Below, one piece after another: positions 1 to 8,979 of a DNA stretch of 56,017 bases (position 1 is the first letter of the stretch; each line of letters starts with the position of its first letter). This stretch comes from Candidatus Thorarchaeota archaeon (GTDB lineage: Archaea > Asgardarchaeota > Thorarchaeia > Thorarchaeales > Thorarchaeaceae). Under the pieces are notes generated by a model, which saw nothing but the letters and a program-made list of their open reading frames with translations, did no database searches and was not told the origin of the DNA. The stretch is taken from the NCBI GenBank assembly GCA_029855935.1, contig JAGSHN010000008.1:1-56017 (forward strand), given 5' to 3'. Position numbers and translations under genes: made by a program.

Positions 1-893
1 ATATGGGGTCAACCAACTACCAAGATGCCTTGGAGAAGACGATTCAGCTGGTCGAACACCTCAGGGTGACGGACGGCTATGGCGACAACGTCGGCGGCGT
101 GCAGGCAGGGACCGTTCTCTTCTTCTCGGATGGGAAACCGGACTTCGGAAGGGCAAGGGAGGACTTGGTCTTCCAGATTGTGGGTCGTGGCTTCACATTC
201 CACACAATGGGCCTCGGAGGGGGCGTCGAGCCGACAACCCTGCTCTCAATGGCCGAGAACGGCGGTGGACTGTACAGGCACGCAAATACGGAGGACGAGC
301 TTCAGGAGCATCTCAATCACGTCCTGTCGTTCTCTCAGAACCTCGTCTTCTCTGCGCCCAAACTGGAGATCAACGTGATGCCAGGAGCGAGGCTCAACAA
401 CGTGTGTCTCATCGCTCCACCAAGACAGCTTGTGGACAGTATCCCCGAAGGGGGGAGCGAGACTGTGACTCTGCCCGACATTCAGGCGGGGGGAATGCTA
501 GAGATAGGATATGAGGTGTGCGTTGACAATCCCGGGAGCGAGGGCCAGACACAGGACCTCATTGAGTGGAGAATTGGTGGTGCGCCACCCACAATGACGC
601 GAGTCCGCTGGGTGTCGCTTGAAGAGGCAATGATTCAGAGGCCCAATACCAGACCCACCATTGCAATGTCAATCTATCAGGGCATGTCTGCGGTGATGAG
701 TGGAGATACTCGAAGGGCGGAGGAGATCCAGAAGCGTCTGACCAAGCTCGGCCAGACGGATCCGTTCGCAGCCACCGGGGCCACAGTGGTCAGCAAGACC
801 ATCGAGGTGGGCAAGACAGGCAACCTAGGAGAACTGTTTATGCAGGTGACCCACACACGCACGAGGCGCGACGGAGGACTGGAGGTCGAATGA
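1..893 (+). CDS. vWA-domain protein, 5' end cut by the window edge
   Basis: The frame is open from the first base, so the true start lies upstream. The visible 296 residues begin inside a von Willebrand factor A domain: GSTNYQDAL fits the second MIDAS motif (the metal-coordinating Thr) and FFSDGKPD the third (the Asp loop). The first motif, DxSxS, would sit roughly 60-80 residues upstream and is missing only because of the edge. After the vWA fold (to about residue 110) comes a beta-rich region, about 115-210, like the domain that follows vWA in many secreted or signalling vWA proteins, then a short helical tail. It ends with TGA one base before the TTG start of the FHA gene, so it is the first visible gene of a four-gene operon. 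vWA proteins usually act as metal-dependent protein-binding adaptors, and TerY-like vWA proteins are known to travel with kinase/phosphatase pairs. The role here is inferred from neighbours. Confidence 0.85.
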   Translation, partial: MGSTNYQDALEKTIQLVEHLRVTDGYGDNVGGVQAGTVLFFSDGKPDFGRAREDLVFQIVGRGFTFHTMGLGGGVEPTTLLSMAENGGGLYRHANTEDELQEHLNHVLSFSQNLVFSAPKLEINVMPGARLNNVCLIAPPRQLVDSIPEGGSETVTLPDIQAGGMLEIGYEVCVDNPGSEGQTQDLIEWRIGGAPPTMTRVRWVSLEEAMIQRPNTRPTIAMSIYQGMSAVMSGDTRRAEEIQKRLTKLGQTDPFAATGATVVSKTIEVGKTGNLGELFMQVTHTRTRRDGGLEVE

Positions 894-894
894 A

Positions 895-2193
895 TTGGTG
901 AAATGCGAGATATGCGGACAGAAGCTGGTACCAGACGACCTGGCATTTGGCCTGTGTCCTAACTGCAACACTCCGATATCGGATGAGGCGCGGGAGAGGC
1001 TGCTCAAGGAGGCAGGGGTCGGAGGTACATCTGAGCCCCCAGAGGAAGGCAAGGGAAAGAAGCCGGCTGAACTCCCGCAGACTGCACAGTGCAAGTCATG
1101 CGGCGCAGCAATGCCTCTCGATGCATACAATGCGGGCACGCCCTGTCCCAGCTGTGGAGCAGACCCGAGGGTAGAACCGACCCCAGAGGGCTTGCAGCCC
1201 TCCGGTCCGGGGCCTCAGCCGCGGAGTTCTGGCGGAGGCGTGCAGATAGAAGGGCCAACATCGGAGGATCAACAACAGTCTGTGTCAGCGCCCGGGAGTT
1301 CCAGTGGGGGCGTGCAGGTTCCGCCTGATTCCTCTCCATCAAAAGGAGTCGAAGCGGCCGTGGAGCCTGAGGGCAAAACTCCACCCCCTGACTCGGTGGC
1401 TGTGTCCCAACCTTCAGGGCGACCCCCATCAGGTGAGGTCAATGTTGTTCTCGTCATTGGCGAGCTGGCAGGCAAGGAGATTGCATTGCCTCAAGACACA
1501 GACCTTGGGCGCGACGAGCTGGCCGCCATAGCCGGAAGCCGCTTCAAGGGTCTTGACGCGGTATCTCGCAGGCACTTCAAGTTCATCCTGACAGATGACC
1601 ACCTGTACATCACGGATCTAGGCTCAAAGAACGGTACGAGGGTCAACCAGGAGGAGCCCTGTGCGCCCAACGTGCTGAAGAGAGTCGAGATCAACGACAG
1701 GATAGTACTTGCTAATGGCGCCGTCGTCCTGAGGGTGACAGGCTACACTCAAGCAAAGGCAGCGATACCGCCACCGTACAGACTAAGAGACGAGGAGTCG
1801 GGGGTCACATACCCACTATACCTGACGAGCCCTGAGATCATTGGGAGGAGTCCCGTCCAGGGCGGGCCGCCGCATCCCTTCATTGAGGACATCTTCTATC
1901 ATATGATTGTCACAGACGGAGACAAGGAGAAGGCAAAGAACCGCATTGGTACAATCTCCCGGAAACAGCTGGAGCTGTTTTGTCCCAAGACCCCGACATC
2001 GGACTGGACGGGCGACCCGTCAGGAGGACAATACGAGCAGACGGTGAAGGTGATCAATCACTCACGGTACGGCACAATCGTGAATGGTCAGAAGCTCTCC
2101 AGCCCCGGAGACAGCGTCACAGTCCCGGTCACGTCACTCCCTATCACCATCGAGGTTGGAGCGTCCTTCAGATGGATACTCGAACGGGCCTGA
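895..2193 (+). CDS. Zinc-ribbon protein with two FHA domains
   Basis: This 432-residue soluble protein starts at TTG, with GTG as the next codon, behind a GGAGGT site about 8 bases upstream. Two zinc ribbons come first: CEIC with CPNC (residues 4-24) and CKSC with CPSC (about 66-88). A Pro/Ser/Gly-rich linker runs to about residue 180. A canonical FHA domain follows (about 185-275), with LGRDEL, VSRRHFKF and GSKNGT, the Arg, Ser/His and Asn signatures that bind phosphothreonine. A second FHA-like domain fills the C-terminus (about 300-432), with IIGRS, ISRKQLEL and NHSRYGTIVNG. FHA domains read phosphothreonine, so this is probably an adaptor for the kinase encoded 3.7 kb downstream. The linker suggests a flexible scaffold. 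Partner proteins are inferred. Confidence 0.88.
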   Translation: MVKCEICGQKLVPDDLAFGLCPNCNTPISDEARERLLKEAGVGGTSEPPEEGKGKKPAELPQTAQCKSCGAAMPLDAYNAGTPCPSCGADPRVEPTPEGLQPSGPGPQPRSSGGGVQIEGPTSEDQQQSVSAPGSSSGGVQVPPDSSPSKGVEAAVEPEGKTPPPDSVAVSQPSGRPPSGEVNVVLVIGELAGKEIALPQDTDLGRDELAAIAGSRFKGLDAVSRRHFKFILTDDHLYITDLGSKNGTRVNQEEPCAPNVLKRVEINDRIVLANGAVVLRVTGYTQAKAAIPPPYRLRDEESGVTYPLYLTSPEIIGRSPVQGGPPHPFIEDIFYHMIVTDGDKEKAKNRIGTISRKQLELFCPKTPTSDWTGDPSGGQYEQTVKVINHSRYGTIVNGQKLSSPGDSVTVPVTSLPITIEVGASFRWILERA

Positions 2194-2331
2194 GGACGTG
2201 TCCGCCCTATGACGGGAAGACGTGAGATGGAGGCCCGTCAATCGGAATCTGACCTGCTGACCTCTAGGCACAAGGACAGGTCCGGATGGGCTGAAACCCA
2301 GTAGTATGGGAACAAGAGGAAGTCGAGTGCA

Positions 2332-5300
2332 ATGGAAGCGCCAAGCTATGATCTCCGAGAGGAGGATGTTGAGTCAACTCGCGCGAGGTATCCCGGTGAC
2401 AATGCCGGTGTGACGACTCTAGAGGACCCAGTGAGCAAGAAGCCACAAGTGTCAGAGCCCCCGTCCGACGAGGAGAGAAGGGGACTCGATGACGGTACTG
2501 CGGACGCAGAGCCTACTCGCAACGAAGTCGAAACGGACAACGAAGGGGATGGCTCCTCAGAGTCGGGATCCGGAGAGGCTACCCGCAAAGAGACAAGAGA
2601 GGTCGAGACAACGGGACCTCTACGGCCGGAGGAGCTTGAGGAGATTGCTGGCGGCGAGACCGTTGTTGGCGCGCGGCGCGAACTCTCTCGCGGTCCTGAG
2701 GCTGCTGACTGGACCCCGCAGCTTGGAGAGGTACCGAAGAGTCCCATCTCCGTCGTCTACGCAATAGGCGATCTCCATGGCTGGGCGCCCGCGCTGATCA
2801 CGTACCTAGTAAACAATGGGCTCGCAAAGATAGAGGTCAACGGTGTCCAGCTCTACAAGACGGGCCGGGACGGGAAGATGAGTGTTGACACGAACAAGAT
2901 GGACCTGGTCTTTCCGCATCCTCAAGAGTACTTCAAGCAGAACGGCACGTTTCCCAGAGGCGTCTTTCGGGACTTCGGTGTCGACGAGATGATTGTGCAC
3001 AATGAGGGTATTCACTCCGTGAGGGCTGAATGGGTCGCGCCCGACAACGTGGCGCTCGTGCAGATTGGCGACATCTTCGACCGTGGGGACTACAGCGAGC
3101 TTGCAACAGAGATACTCAGACAGCTCGTCATCCAGGCGCCATTCAGGGTATTTGTCCTGACTGGTAATCACGAGCAGTTCCTGCTTGAGAACGATCTTGC
3201 CACTTGGCTGATGAACGAACAGAGGTTCAGTCACCTCTCCCTCCACGGTGACAAGGCCTTCCACACCCGGTTTCACGAGAAGACCTACGGCTGGAGAGTC
3301 GCAGACGAGGACACCATCCGCCGCGAGGTCTTCGACAGATATCGTATCTCAGCAACGCTGCTCTACCTGACCCAGTACGCAGCAATGGTCAGAGCAGGAG
3401 AGGCTGCTGGTGTCAGACTGCCGTCGACAGGTCGCAACACCCTCGACCTGGACAAGATTCTCAATGGCGGGTGGGATGCCTACAGATACGCCTGGGAGAT
3501 TGCAAGCGACGGCAGGTTCTCAAAGGGAGCGACGTTCCCCGGGGCCATCGTGCTGCTCGGACTCGGTCACGCACTCTTCGTCCACGCCGACCCTCTGGCG
3601 TTCAATAAGGTGGACATCGGCGGTGTCAAGGACTCCCTCAGCAGGGTCAAACTCCCCGGAGGGACCGACCTTGTGTTCCTGTTCTACGATACGGGCTCGA
3701 AGGGTGGGCAGAGCTCGAGACACGTGTCGCTGCTCTGGTCCAGAGGGGCAGAGGAGGGATCTACTGCAGAGATTCCCCGACCACGCGCGGCGGAGGCGGC
3801 GCACAACATCATCTCGGTCTTTCCAGGGACTCGACACTACGTGCACGGTCACAGCCCCACACCGATAACGAAGACGTTTATGGGCCTCAGTCCAAACTGC
3901 CCGATCACCTACCTTGCGCGAAACGCCGACGAGATTGTCGACGCCGAGCGGGGGAGCATCCGAGTCCACGTGATTGATGAGGGCATCACACCAGTCTATC
4001 GGGCCGGCGTCGCAGATGTCTACGACCCAGCTCTGGAGCCTGTTGGCCTGAGGGTCCACCCAGACCTTGTAGGTTTTCAGGATGCAGACTCGACCAGGGT
4101 CGAGACAGACAGCTCTCACTGGTTGAGGCTCATAGATTCGACGGACTTCCCTGAGTTCACAGTACCGGAGCGTCTTGCCCTCCTTGAGCCGACGAAGATA
4201 GGACGTTTCTCTCCCGGCATGAGCGTGTGGTCTGATGAAACCGCCCACCCAGAGGACCCACGACACAGGTTCACTATGCCTTGGCCGAGGATCAAGACGA
4301 CACACAGATGGTATCATTCCTCTCCGCAGGAGCCTCTCGGGAGTACTGCGGCGTTTCTCATCTATCCGACAACAGCGAAGGGCTTCTCCCGTCCGGAGCG
4401 TCTCTATATTCTGTCGAAGAGAGTCAACGTGTCTGTGGATGAGGTGTTGTTCGACTTTGGGGTCGAGTCCACCCTCGCATGGTTGACCGACAGAGATGTG
4501 AGCCGGCCCCTTGCTCTGCCTGAGGACCAGAAGGGAGAAGACTGGTTGAAGAACATCCACAGACCGGAGAAGGTCCTGAAGGACTACCTTGGGGTGCTGA
4601 GCAATGAGGGGCCAGGTGCCCTCCTCACTCAAGTGGGGATGGTGTTTGCACTGCTCACCATTGGAAAGGATGGAAGGCTTGCCGTCTTCGTGGCAAACGG
4701 TTCCGACCGTGATATCTATGTCGGCGTACGCCACCTCAACTCGGAAGACGGAGGCGAGCGAGGAATCTTTAGAGTGGACCGGTATTCCTGGAACCTCCGC
4801 ATATCAGACAGGTCACTCGGCGAGGATCCTGCGGTCTTCCTGGCACTGGGCGACGGTGAGAGAGATCTTGACCCTCCACGTGAGATACTCAAGACCGCTC
4901 TCAGTGACCTTGCCGCCAGCGAGATAAAACGCGGGCTGCTACAGGTCAGGGGCGCAGCCTGTCTACTGTGGTTCGGTGGGCGCCTTGACCGTGTTGTCGT
5001 TCGCAGTGACACCTCCGGAATCCTCGCCAGTCCGATGGCCGAGACGATGGTACTCTCATCAAGCACACGGGAGAGGGCGTCGGCTGCCCAATCAGACTCT
5101 GCCGCGCGAACACCAGAAAAGGCTGCTGACGCCTCACGTATCGCGGACGATAGACGGCCGCTGAAGAGCCATAGGGACGTTGCGCAGGCGCACCGGCCGC
5201 AGGGTCAAGTCAGGCCGGGAGAACCACGGGCACAACCGCCACGGCGCGCAAGTCCTGAGCGCGATTCAGAGTTACAGGCTGCGCTCGCTCGTGGAAAGCA

Positions 5301-5898
5301 ACATCTGCGAGGGCCGACGGGCGGGGCGCTCCGCCACGCTCCGCCTCCACCGCTGGGTAAGAAAGGTAGTACTGGCCATGTTCCCAGCAGGGCTGTGCCG
5401 AGCGGTTCTAGTCACGACGGGCATCGGGGAAAGATGGTCTCACCGCCCAAGTCATCTCCCGGCGTGGGGGAGGCAATTGTGAGAGGGGCACGCAAGGGGG
5501 TAGGCAGAGTATTCGGGGCAATCAAGTCCATCGGAGAGGGCGGAGGAAAGGTTCAGAAGATTGTACTCAGGCTGGAGAGACCAGCCAAACGGATTCTCCC
5601 TGTCGAAATAGGAGTGACGGTAGACGCCGAAGTTCTCTCACGATTTGATGTGAGAGCTCACCACGTCGACCCGAGCACACGATTCCTGTTTCACGTGGAG
5701 CGGGGAGCGATACACATCACAAACCTCTCCGGCGAGACGATGATCGTTGATGGAAAGAAGCTCAAGACCGGAAGGTCCACTCCCGTCAAGGTCGGAACGA
5801 GGTTTGTCGTCGGCCGAGCCACGTTTAGCGTTCACACCCTACCAAAGGTGAAGGACAAAATGGGCGGAGGCGGTCGCGGTCTTGGAGGACATGGATGA
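2332..5898 (+). CDS. Large calcineurin-like (PPP-type) phosphatase with C-terminal FHA-like domain
   Basis: This 1188-residue protein has an acidic low-complexity N-terminus (1-130) and then a metallophosphoesterase core: GDLHG near residue 146, GDIFDRGD near 246, GNHEQF near 278, a His-containing ALFVHAD segment near 410 and YVHGHSP near 502. These are the five PPP/calcineurin metal-binding motifs in the right order, so a two-metal phosphatase, probably acting on phospho-Ser/Thr, is well supported. Residues 600-870 form a further domain I do not recognise. Residues 900-1060 are a basic, disordered-looking linker, and the last 100 residues resemble an FHA fold (degenerate SxxH, but VDGKKL and a typical strand pattern). 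It lies 138 bases after the FHA gene and 24 before the kinase gene. It is the likely eraser of marks made by the kinase. Its size and FHA tail are unusual for the family. Confidence 0.86.
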   Translation: MEAPSYDLREEDVESTRARYPGDNAGVTTLEDPVSKKPQVSEPPSDEERRGLDDGTADAEPTRNEVETDNEGDGSSESGSGEATRKETREVETTGPLRPEELEEIAGGETVVGARRELSRGPEAADWTPQLGEVPKSPISVVYAIGDLHGWAPALITYLVNNGLAKIEVNGVQLYKTGRDGKMSVDTNKMDLVFPHPQEYFKQNGTFPRGVFRDFGVDEMIVHNEGIHSVRAEWVAPDNVALVQIGDIFDRGDYSELATEILRQLVIQAPFRVFVLTGNHEQFLLENDLATWLMNEQRFSHLSLHGDKAFHTRFHEKTYGWRVADEDTIRREVFDRYRISATLLYLTQYAAMVRAGEAAGVRLPSTGRNTLDLDKILNGGWDAYRYAWEIASDGRFSKGATFPGAIVLLGLGHALFVHADPLAFNKVDIGGVKDSLSRVKLPGGTDLVFLFYDTGSKGGQSSRHVSLLWSRGAEEGSTAEIPRPRAAEAAHNIISVFPGTRHYVHGHSPTPITKTFMGLSPNCPITYLARNADEIVDAERGSIRVHVIDEGITPVYRAGVADVYDPALEPVGLRVHPDLVGFQDADSTRVETDSSHWLRLIDSTDFPEFTVPERLALLEPTKIGRFSPGMSVWSDETAHPEDPRHRFTMPWPRIKTTHRWYHSSPQEPLGSTAAFLIYPTTAKGFSRPERLYILSKRVNVSVDEVLFDFGVESTLAWLTDRDVSRPLALPEDQKGEDWLKNIHRPEKVLKDYLGVLSNEGPGALLTQVGMVFALLTIGKDGRLAVFVANGSDRDIYVGVRHLNSEDGGERGIFRVDRYSWNLRISDRSLGEDPAVFLALGDGERDLDPPREILKTALSDLAASEIKRGLLQVRGAACLLWFGGRLDRVVVRSDTSGILASPMAETMVLSSSTRERASAAQSDSAARTPEKAADASRIADDRRPLKSHRDVAQAHRPQGQVRPGEPRAQPPRRASPERDSELQAALARGKQHLRGPTGGALRHAPPPPLGKKGSTGHVPSRAVPSGSSHDGHRGKMVSPPKSSPGVGEAIVRGARKGVGRVFGAIKSIGEGGGKVQKIVLRLERPAKRILPVEIGVTVDAEVLSRFDVRAHHVDPSTRFLFHVERGAIHITNLSGETMIVDGKKLKTGRSTPVKVGTRFVVGRATFSVHTLPKVKDKMGGGGRGLGGHG

Positions 5899-5922
5899 TC
5901 GTCAACGCGAGGGGGTGATGCG

Positions 5923-7215
5923 ATGATAGCGAACCGAGGACTTGTGGCCCTGAATCCGGGGGATGTCTTTGAGGACCTGGACACGGGACGGATGTTCGAA
6001 GTAGCGGAACATCTTGGCACTGGCGGGTTTGGTTCCACCTACTTTGTCACGGACAGTTCGTCAGGAGACAGGCTCGTTGCAAAGCTTCCTGTGATAACAG
6101 GTGACAAGCAGAACGACGAGTACAGAATCCGCAAGACGGAGCACGAGGGCGAGGTACTCAAGACTCTGCTCGACAACGGCGTTCCGCACGTGGTTCCCTT
6201 CAGGGGCCAGTTCGAGACCGAGATAGCAGGTCACAGGGTTCCTGTTGTGTTGATGGAAGTCGCTCGAGGGACTACCCTTGATGACTACATATTCAAAGAG
6301 CTGCAGGCACCGATGAAGGAGGACGAGGCACGAGAGCTCCTGCTGCAGCTCTGCACGGCGCTGCAGGGAGTGCACAGTCTTGGCATTGTCCATCGAGACA
6401 TCAAGCCGGACAACATATTCATCGACACTCAGCAGCCGGAGCGAGATCTCACGCTGATTGACTTTGGCATCGCCGCACTCTACGATAACTCAAAGACCTA
6501 CGACAAGGTAACGGCCGTGGGGACTCCATTCTTCTCTGCACCTGAGGGTATGTATCAAGGATTCGTGTCGTTCAGCGCGGACGTTTTCTCGGTGGGCGCG
6601 GTAGGTTTCTTCCTGTTGACCGCTCAGCAGCCCGCAGGGCTGAGAGGAGGATACGACCCGCGGCTCTACGAGCGTAAGGGCTTCCCGGTATCGGATGACA
6701 TCGCGCAGGTGATAGTGAAGGCCACGTGGGAGGACTTCAAGCTCCGCTACCCCACGATTGAGGACCTGATGAATGCCATCCGTGGAAGGCCACCGCTGCA
6801 TCTGATGCCACGGATAATAGTGGACGGCACATCCTACGCGATTGACAAGGACCTCATCATCATCGGTAGTGCTCGTGTCGGCTCAAGTGTCGACATTGCG
6901 ATTACGGAGAGAACGCAGGACGGCAAGTACTACATCTCTCGCAAGCACTGCTACATCAAGCTGTGCGACGACGGGCTCTACAGGCTCTACGATGGTTCTC
7001 CTGAGGGCCGTCCCAGCACCAATGGCACCGTCTGGTTGGACAAGCGTGGCAACTGGAGACGCATCCCAAGAGAGGGCCTTGTCCTTGGCAACTCGCCCTA
7101 TATGATCGGTCTGGGCTACTCGGAACCGAGAACGGGAACGGGCCGTGATATGTTCGGCCATGAGAGAATCCCTCGCGTGTACCGGACGATTGAGTACCGC
7201 CCACCCGGGACGTGA
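5923..7215 (+). CDS. Eukaryote-like Ser/Thr protein kinase with C-terminal FHA domain
   Basis: ATG follows GGGGGTGAT with normal spacing. The kinase domain covers residues 15-290: glycine loop GTGGFGSTYF, the VAIK-type lysine in VAKLP, catalytic HRDIKPDN near residue 157, DFG as IDFGIAA, and a GTPFFSAPEG activation segment with APE. All catalytic residues are present, so it should be active. Residues 295-420 form an FHA domain: IIIGSA, ISRKHCYI and STNGTVW, with Arg replaced at the usual GR position. There is no transmembrane segment, unlike bacterial PknB-type kinases, so it is cytosolic. It is the last gene of the operon; its TGA lies 38 bases from the stop of the convergent operon. Kinase, FHA adaptor, phosphatase and vWA protein together form a phosphosignalling cassette. 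The kinase may also recognise its own or its partners' phosphothreonines through FHA. Confidence 0.93.
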   Translation: MIANRGLVALNPGDVFEDLDTGRMFEVAEHLGTGGFGSTYFVTDSSSGDRLVAKLPVITGDKQNDEYRIRKTEHEGEVLKTLLDNGVPHVVPFRGQFETEIAGHRVPVVLMEVARGTTLDDYIFKELQAPMKEDEARELLLQLCTALQGVHSLGIVHRDIKPDNIFIDTQQPERDLTLIDFGIAALYDNSKTYDKVTAVGTPFFSAPEGMYQGFVSFSADVFSVGAVGFFLLTAQQPAGLRGGYDPRLYERKGFPVSDDIAQVIVKATWEDFKLRYPTIEDLMNAIRGRPPLHLMPRIIVDGTSYAIDKDLIIIGSARVGSSVDIAITERTQDGKYYISRKHCYIKLCDDGLYRLYDGSPEGRPSTNGTVWLDKRGNWRRIPREGLVLGNSPYMIGLGYSEPRTGTGRDMFGHERIPRVYRTIEYRPPGT

Positions 7216-7253
7216 CCCGAGCTCTCTAACACTGACAGTGTTGCAGAACGACA

Positions 7254-8900
7254 TCACAGCAAGGCGAGTTGACGGACCATCTCGGCCAGAGGATGATTCG
7301 GGTACCTTCGTAGCCAGTCCCCAACCTTGTTTCGCCAGCGGTCGTCAGTCTCACTCGTCACGTGTGTCACTATGATGTCTGCGAGGTCCAGCATAGGCGA
7401 GTCCTCACCTGACAGTGCAGTGTCATAGGATCTTCTTAGAATGCCCAAGATCTCGCCGGTGGCGTGAATCACGTCGGGGTGCGTCGCCCAGTCGTTGTAG
7501 ACGATCAGTGAGGACAGGGTCTCGATACGGTGGATGTTGTCGGGAGGTCGAGACCGGACAGAGTTGTGAAGGTCTTCAAGCAGCCGGACTGTCTCGGGCG
7601 GTACCTGCCCCTCCCCCCACGGCGGATTGAGAGTACGTATCAGCGACCGCAACAGTCTCCAGACGCAGGCATCTCGTGGACCGCTCTTCAGTCGCTGGTC
7701 CGCCTCAACAAGCATGGTGAGACTCAGATTGAAGGTTCTCATCGTGTGCGACTCTGGAGCAATGAGCACGGCAACGGGAAGCACCACAAGTCGCTCTCTT
7801 GGACTCAGGGATGCGACGTCGGGATATCTCGGCGAGCCAAACCAACGCCTCAATGAGGAACTCAGCGAGGTTGACGCGGCGAGCATTCTGCACAGGTCAA
7901 GGAGGGCAGGACTGTCCCCACGATCGAGCGAGTGCCCAGTGGAGTAGCAGACCGCTGGCAAAACACGTTCGAGGACATCTACGTCAGGCCTCGCGCCGTG
8001 GACCTGAAAGACCTCGTGAAGCCAGGTCACATCGGGCATTGGGTATCTCATATTGCGGTATGCCCAATCAATCGTATCGGGCGACCAGCTCTGTACGAGT
8101 CGCAGGATGTCCTCAAGGGGACGGTCCGAGAGTTGCGACGGTGCTGGCACGACCACTGCAAGAGAGGCCCGGGCGGACCACTCACTACGGGATGTCGAAC
8201 GGCTGTCAAACACGGCGTCCACGAATCTGCTCGTAGACGACTTGGCACCGTCACTACCTGGGCCCAGCCGTCTGAGCCAGGCCTCGATGATGTCAATCTG
8301 TCTGATATGCGGCAGCCTCCACACGTCAGGGGCCATCCACTCCTCCGGTAGCCGTCCAACGTGACCCTCAGAGAGTCTCCACGGTGTCTTGGAGGCTAGG
8401 AAGTCGGTGCCGAGTGTGATGAGTGCGGCGACCCACGCCAGAGGCCCCGGATGCTGCGGACCTGTGTGTCCCACCCCGGCGAACTGAATGTCTGTCGGCG
8501 TGATGTAGACCAAGGAGGGCGAGAGAGTAACAGAGCTGTCCTCAGCCGCATCGATGGCGCTCTGAAAAGAAGCAATGAACAATCTGACGATGTCCCCCGA
8601 TGGGTACCTGCCAGATGCCTGAGCGGACTGAATCACCATATCGAGGCGCTGGGCATCGTTGAGGATCAGGACCTCTGGCGGTCCGGCGAGCTTCTGAATG
8701 ACCGTAGGAAGCCCTCTCTGACCGGACTTTCTGGAGACCGCACTGGACGCGCCAACGAGGAACCGAAACCATTGCCGGCGTGTGGACGAATACAGTGCTC
8801 CGCCCCAGACATCCCTGTCCAGAGGTTCGTCAACAGCGAACCTCTCAACGCCTCCCAGGGCAGTGTCAAGAGCCCTCTTCACCTCATCCTCTGCCCTCAT
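7254..8900 (-). CDS. Helical protein of unknown function, last gene of the helicase operon
   Basis: I do not recognise this 548-residue protein. I chose the ATG at 8900 because GGAGGT stands 10 bases before it; the frame also opens at a TTG eight codons earlier (8924). The sequence is Leu/Arg/Trp-rich with regularly spaced helices and no transmembrane segment, signal peptide or clear catalytic motif. The second half (about 230-548) has the look of a helical solenoid. Helical-repeat proteins often scaffold larger complexes. It lies 79 bases after the zinc-module gene on the same strand, so it is probably co-transcribed with that gene and the kinase-helicase. No relationship to known defence components can be claimed from sequence alone. 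Confidence 0.75.
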   Translation of the reverse strand: MRAEDEVKRALDTALGGVERFAVDEPLDRDVWGGALYSSTRRQWFRFLVGASSAVSRKSGQRGLPTVIQKLAGPPEVLILNDAQRLDMVIQSAQASGRYPSGDIVRLFIASFQSAIDAAEDSSVTLSPSLVYITPTDIQFAGVGHTGPQHPGPLAWVAALITLGTDFLASKTPWRLSEGHVGRLPEEWMAPDVWRLPHIRQIDIIEAWLRRLGPGSDGAKSSTSRFVDAVFDSRSTSRSEWSARASLAVVVPAPSQLSDRPLEDILRLVQSWSPDTIDWAYRNMRYPMPDVTWLHEVFQVHGARPDVDVLERVLPAVCYSTGHSLDRGDSPALLDLCRMLAASTSLSSSLRRWFGSPRYPDVASLSPRERLVVLPVAVLIAPESHTMRTFNLSLTMLVEADQRLKSGPRDACVWRLLRSLIRTLNPPWGEGQVPPETVRLLEDLHNSVRSRPPDNIHRIETLSSLIVYNDWATHPDVIHATGEILGILRRSYDTALSGEDSPMLDLADIIVTHVTSETDDRWRNKVGDWLRRYPNHPLAEMVRQLALL

Positions 8901-8979
8901 CCGTCGAGAGACCTCCGTTCCCAATCACTGTATTCCAACATCGCCGATGCGAGAGTGAGCCAGAGTAGCTGGACGCGTG

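Noticed and set aside
3520-4734. Minus-strand frame of 404 codons opposite the phosphatase gene
   Set aside because: It is fully antisense to a gene with all PPP motifs; long open shadow frames are common in GC-rich coding DNA.
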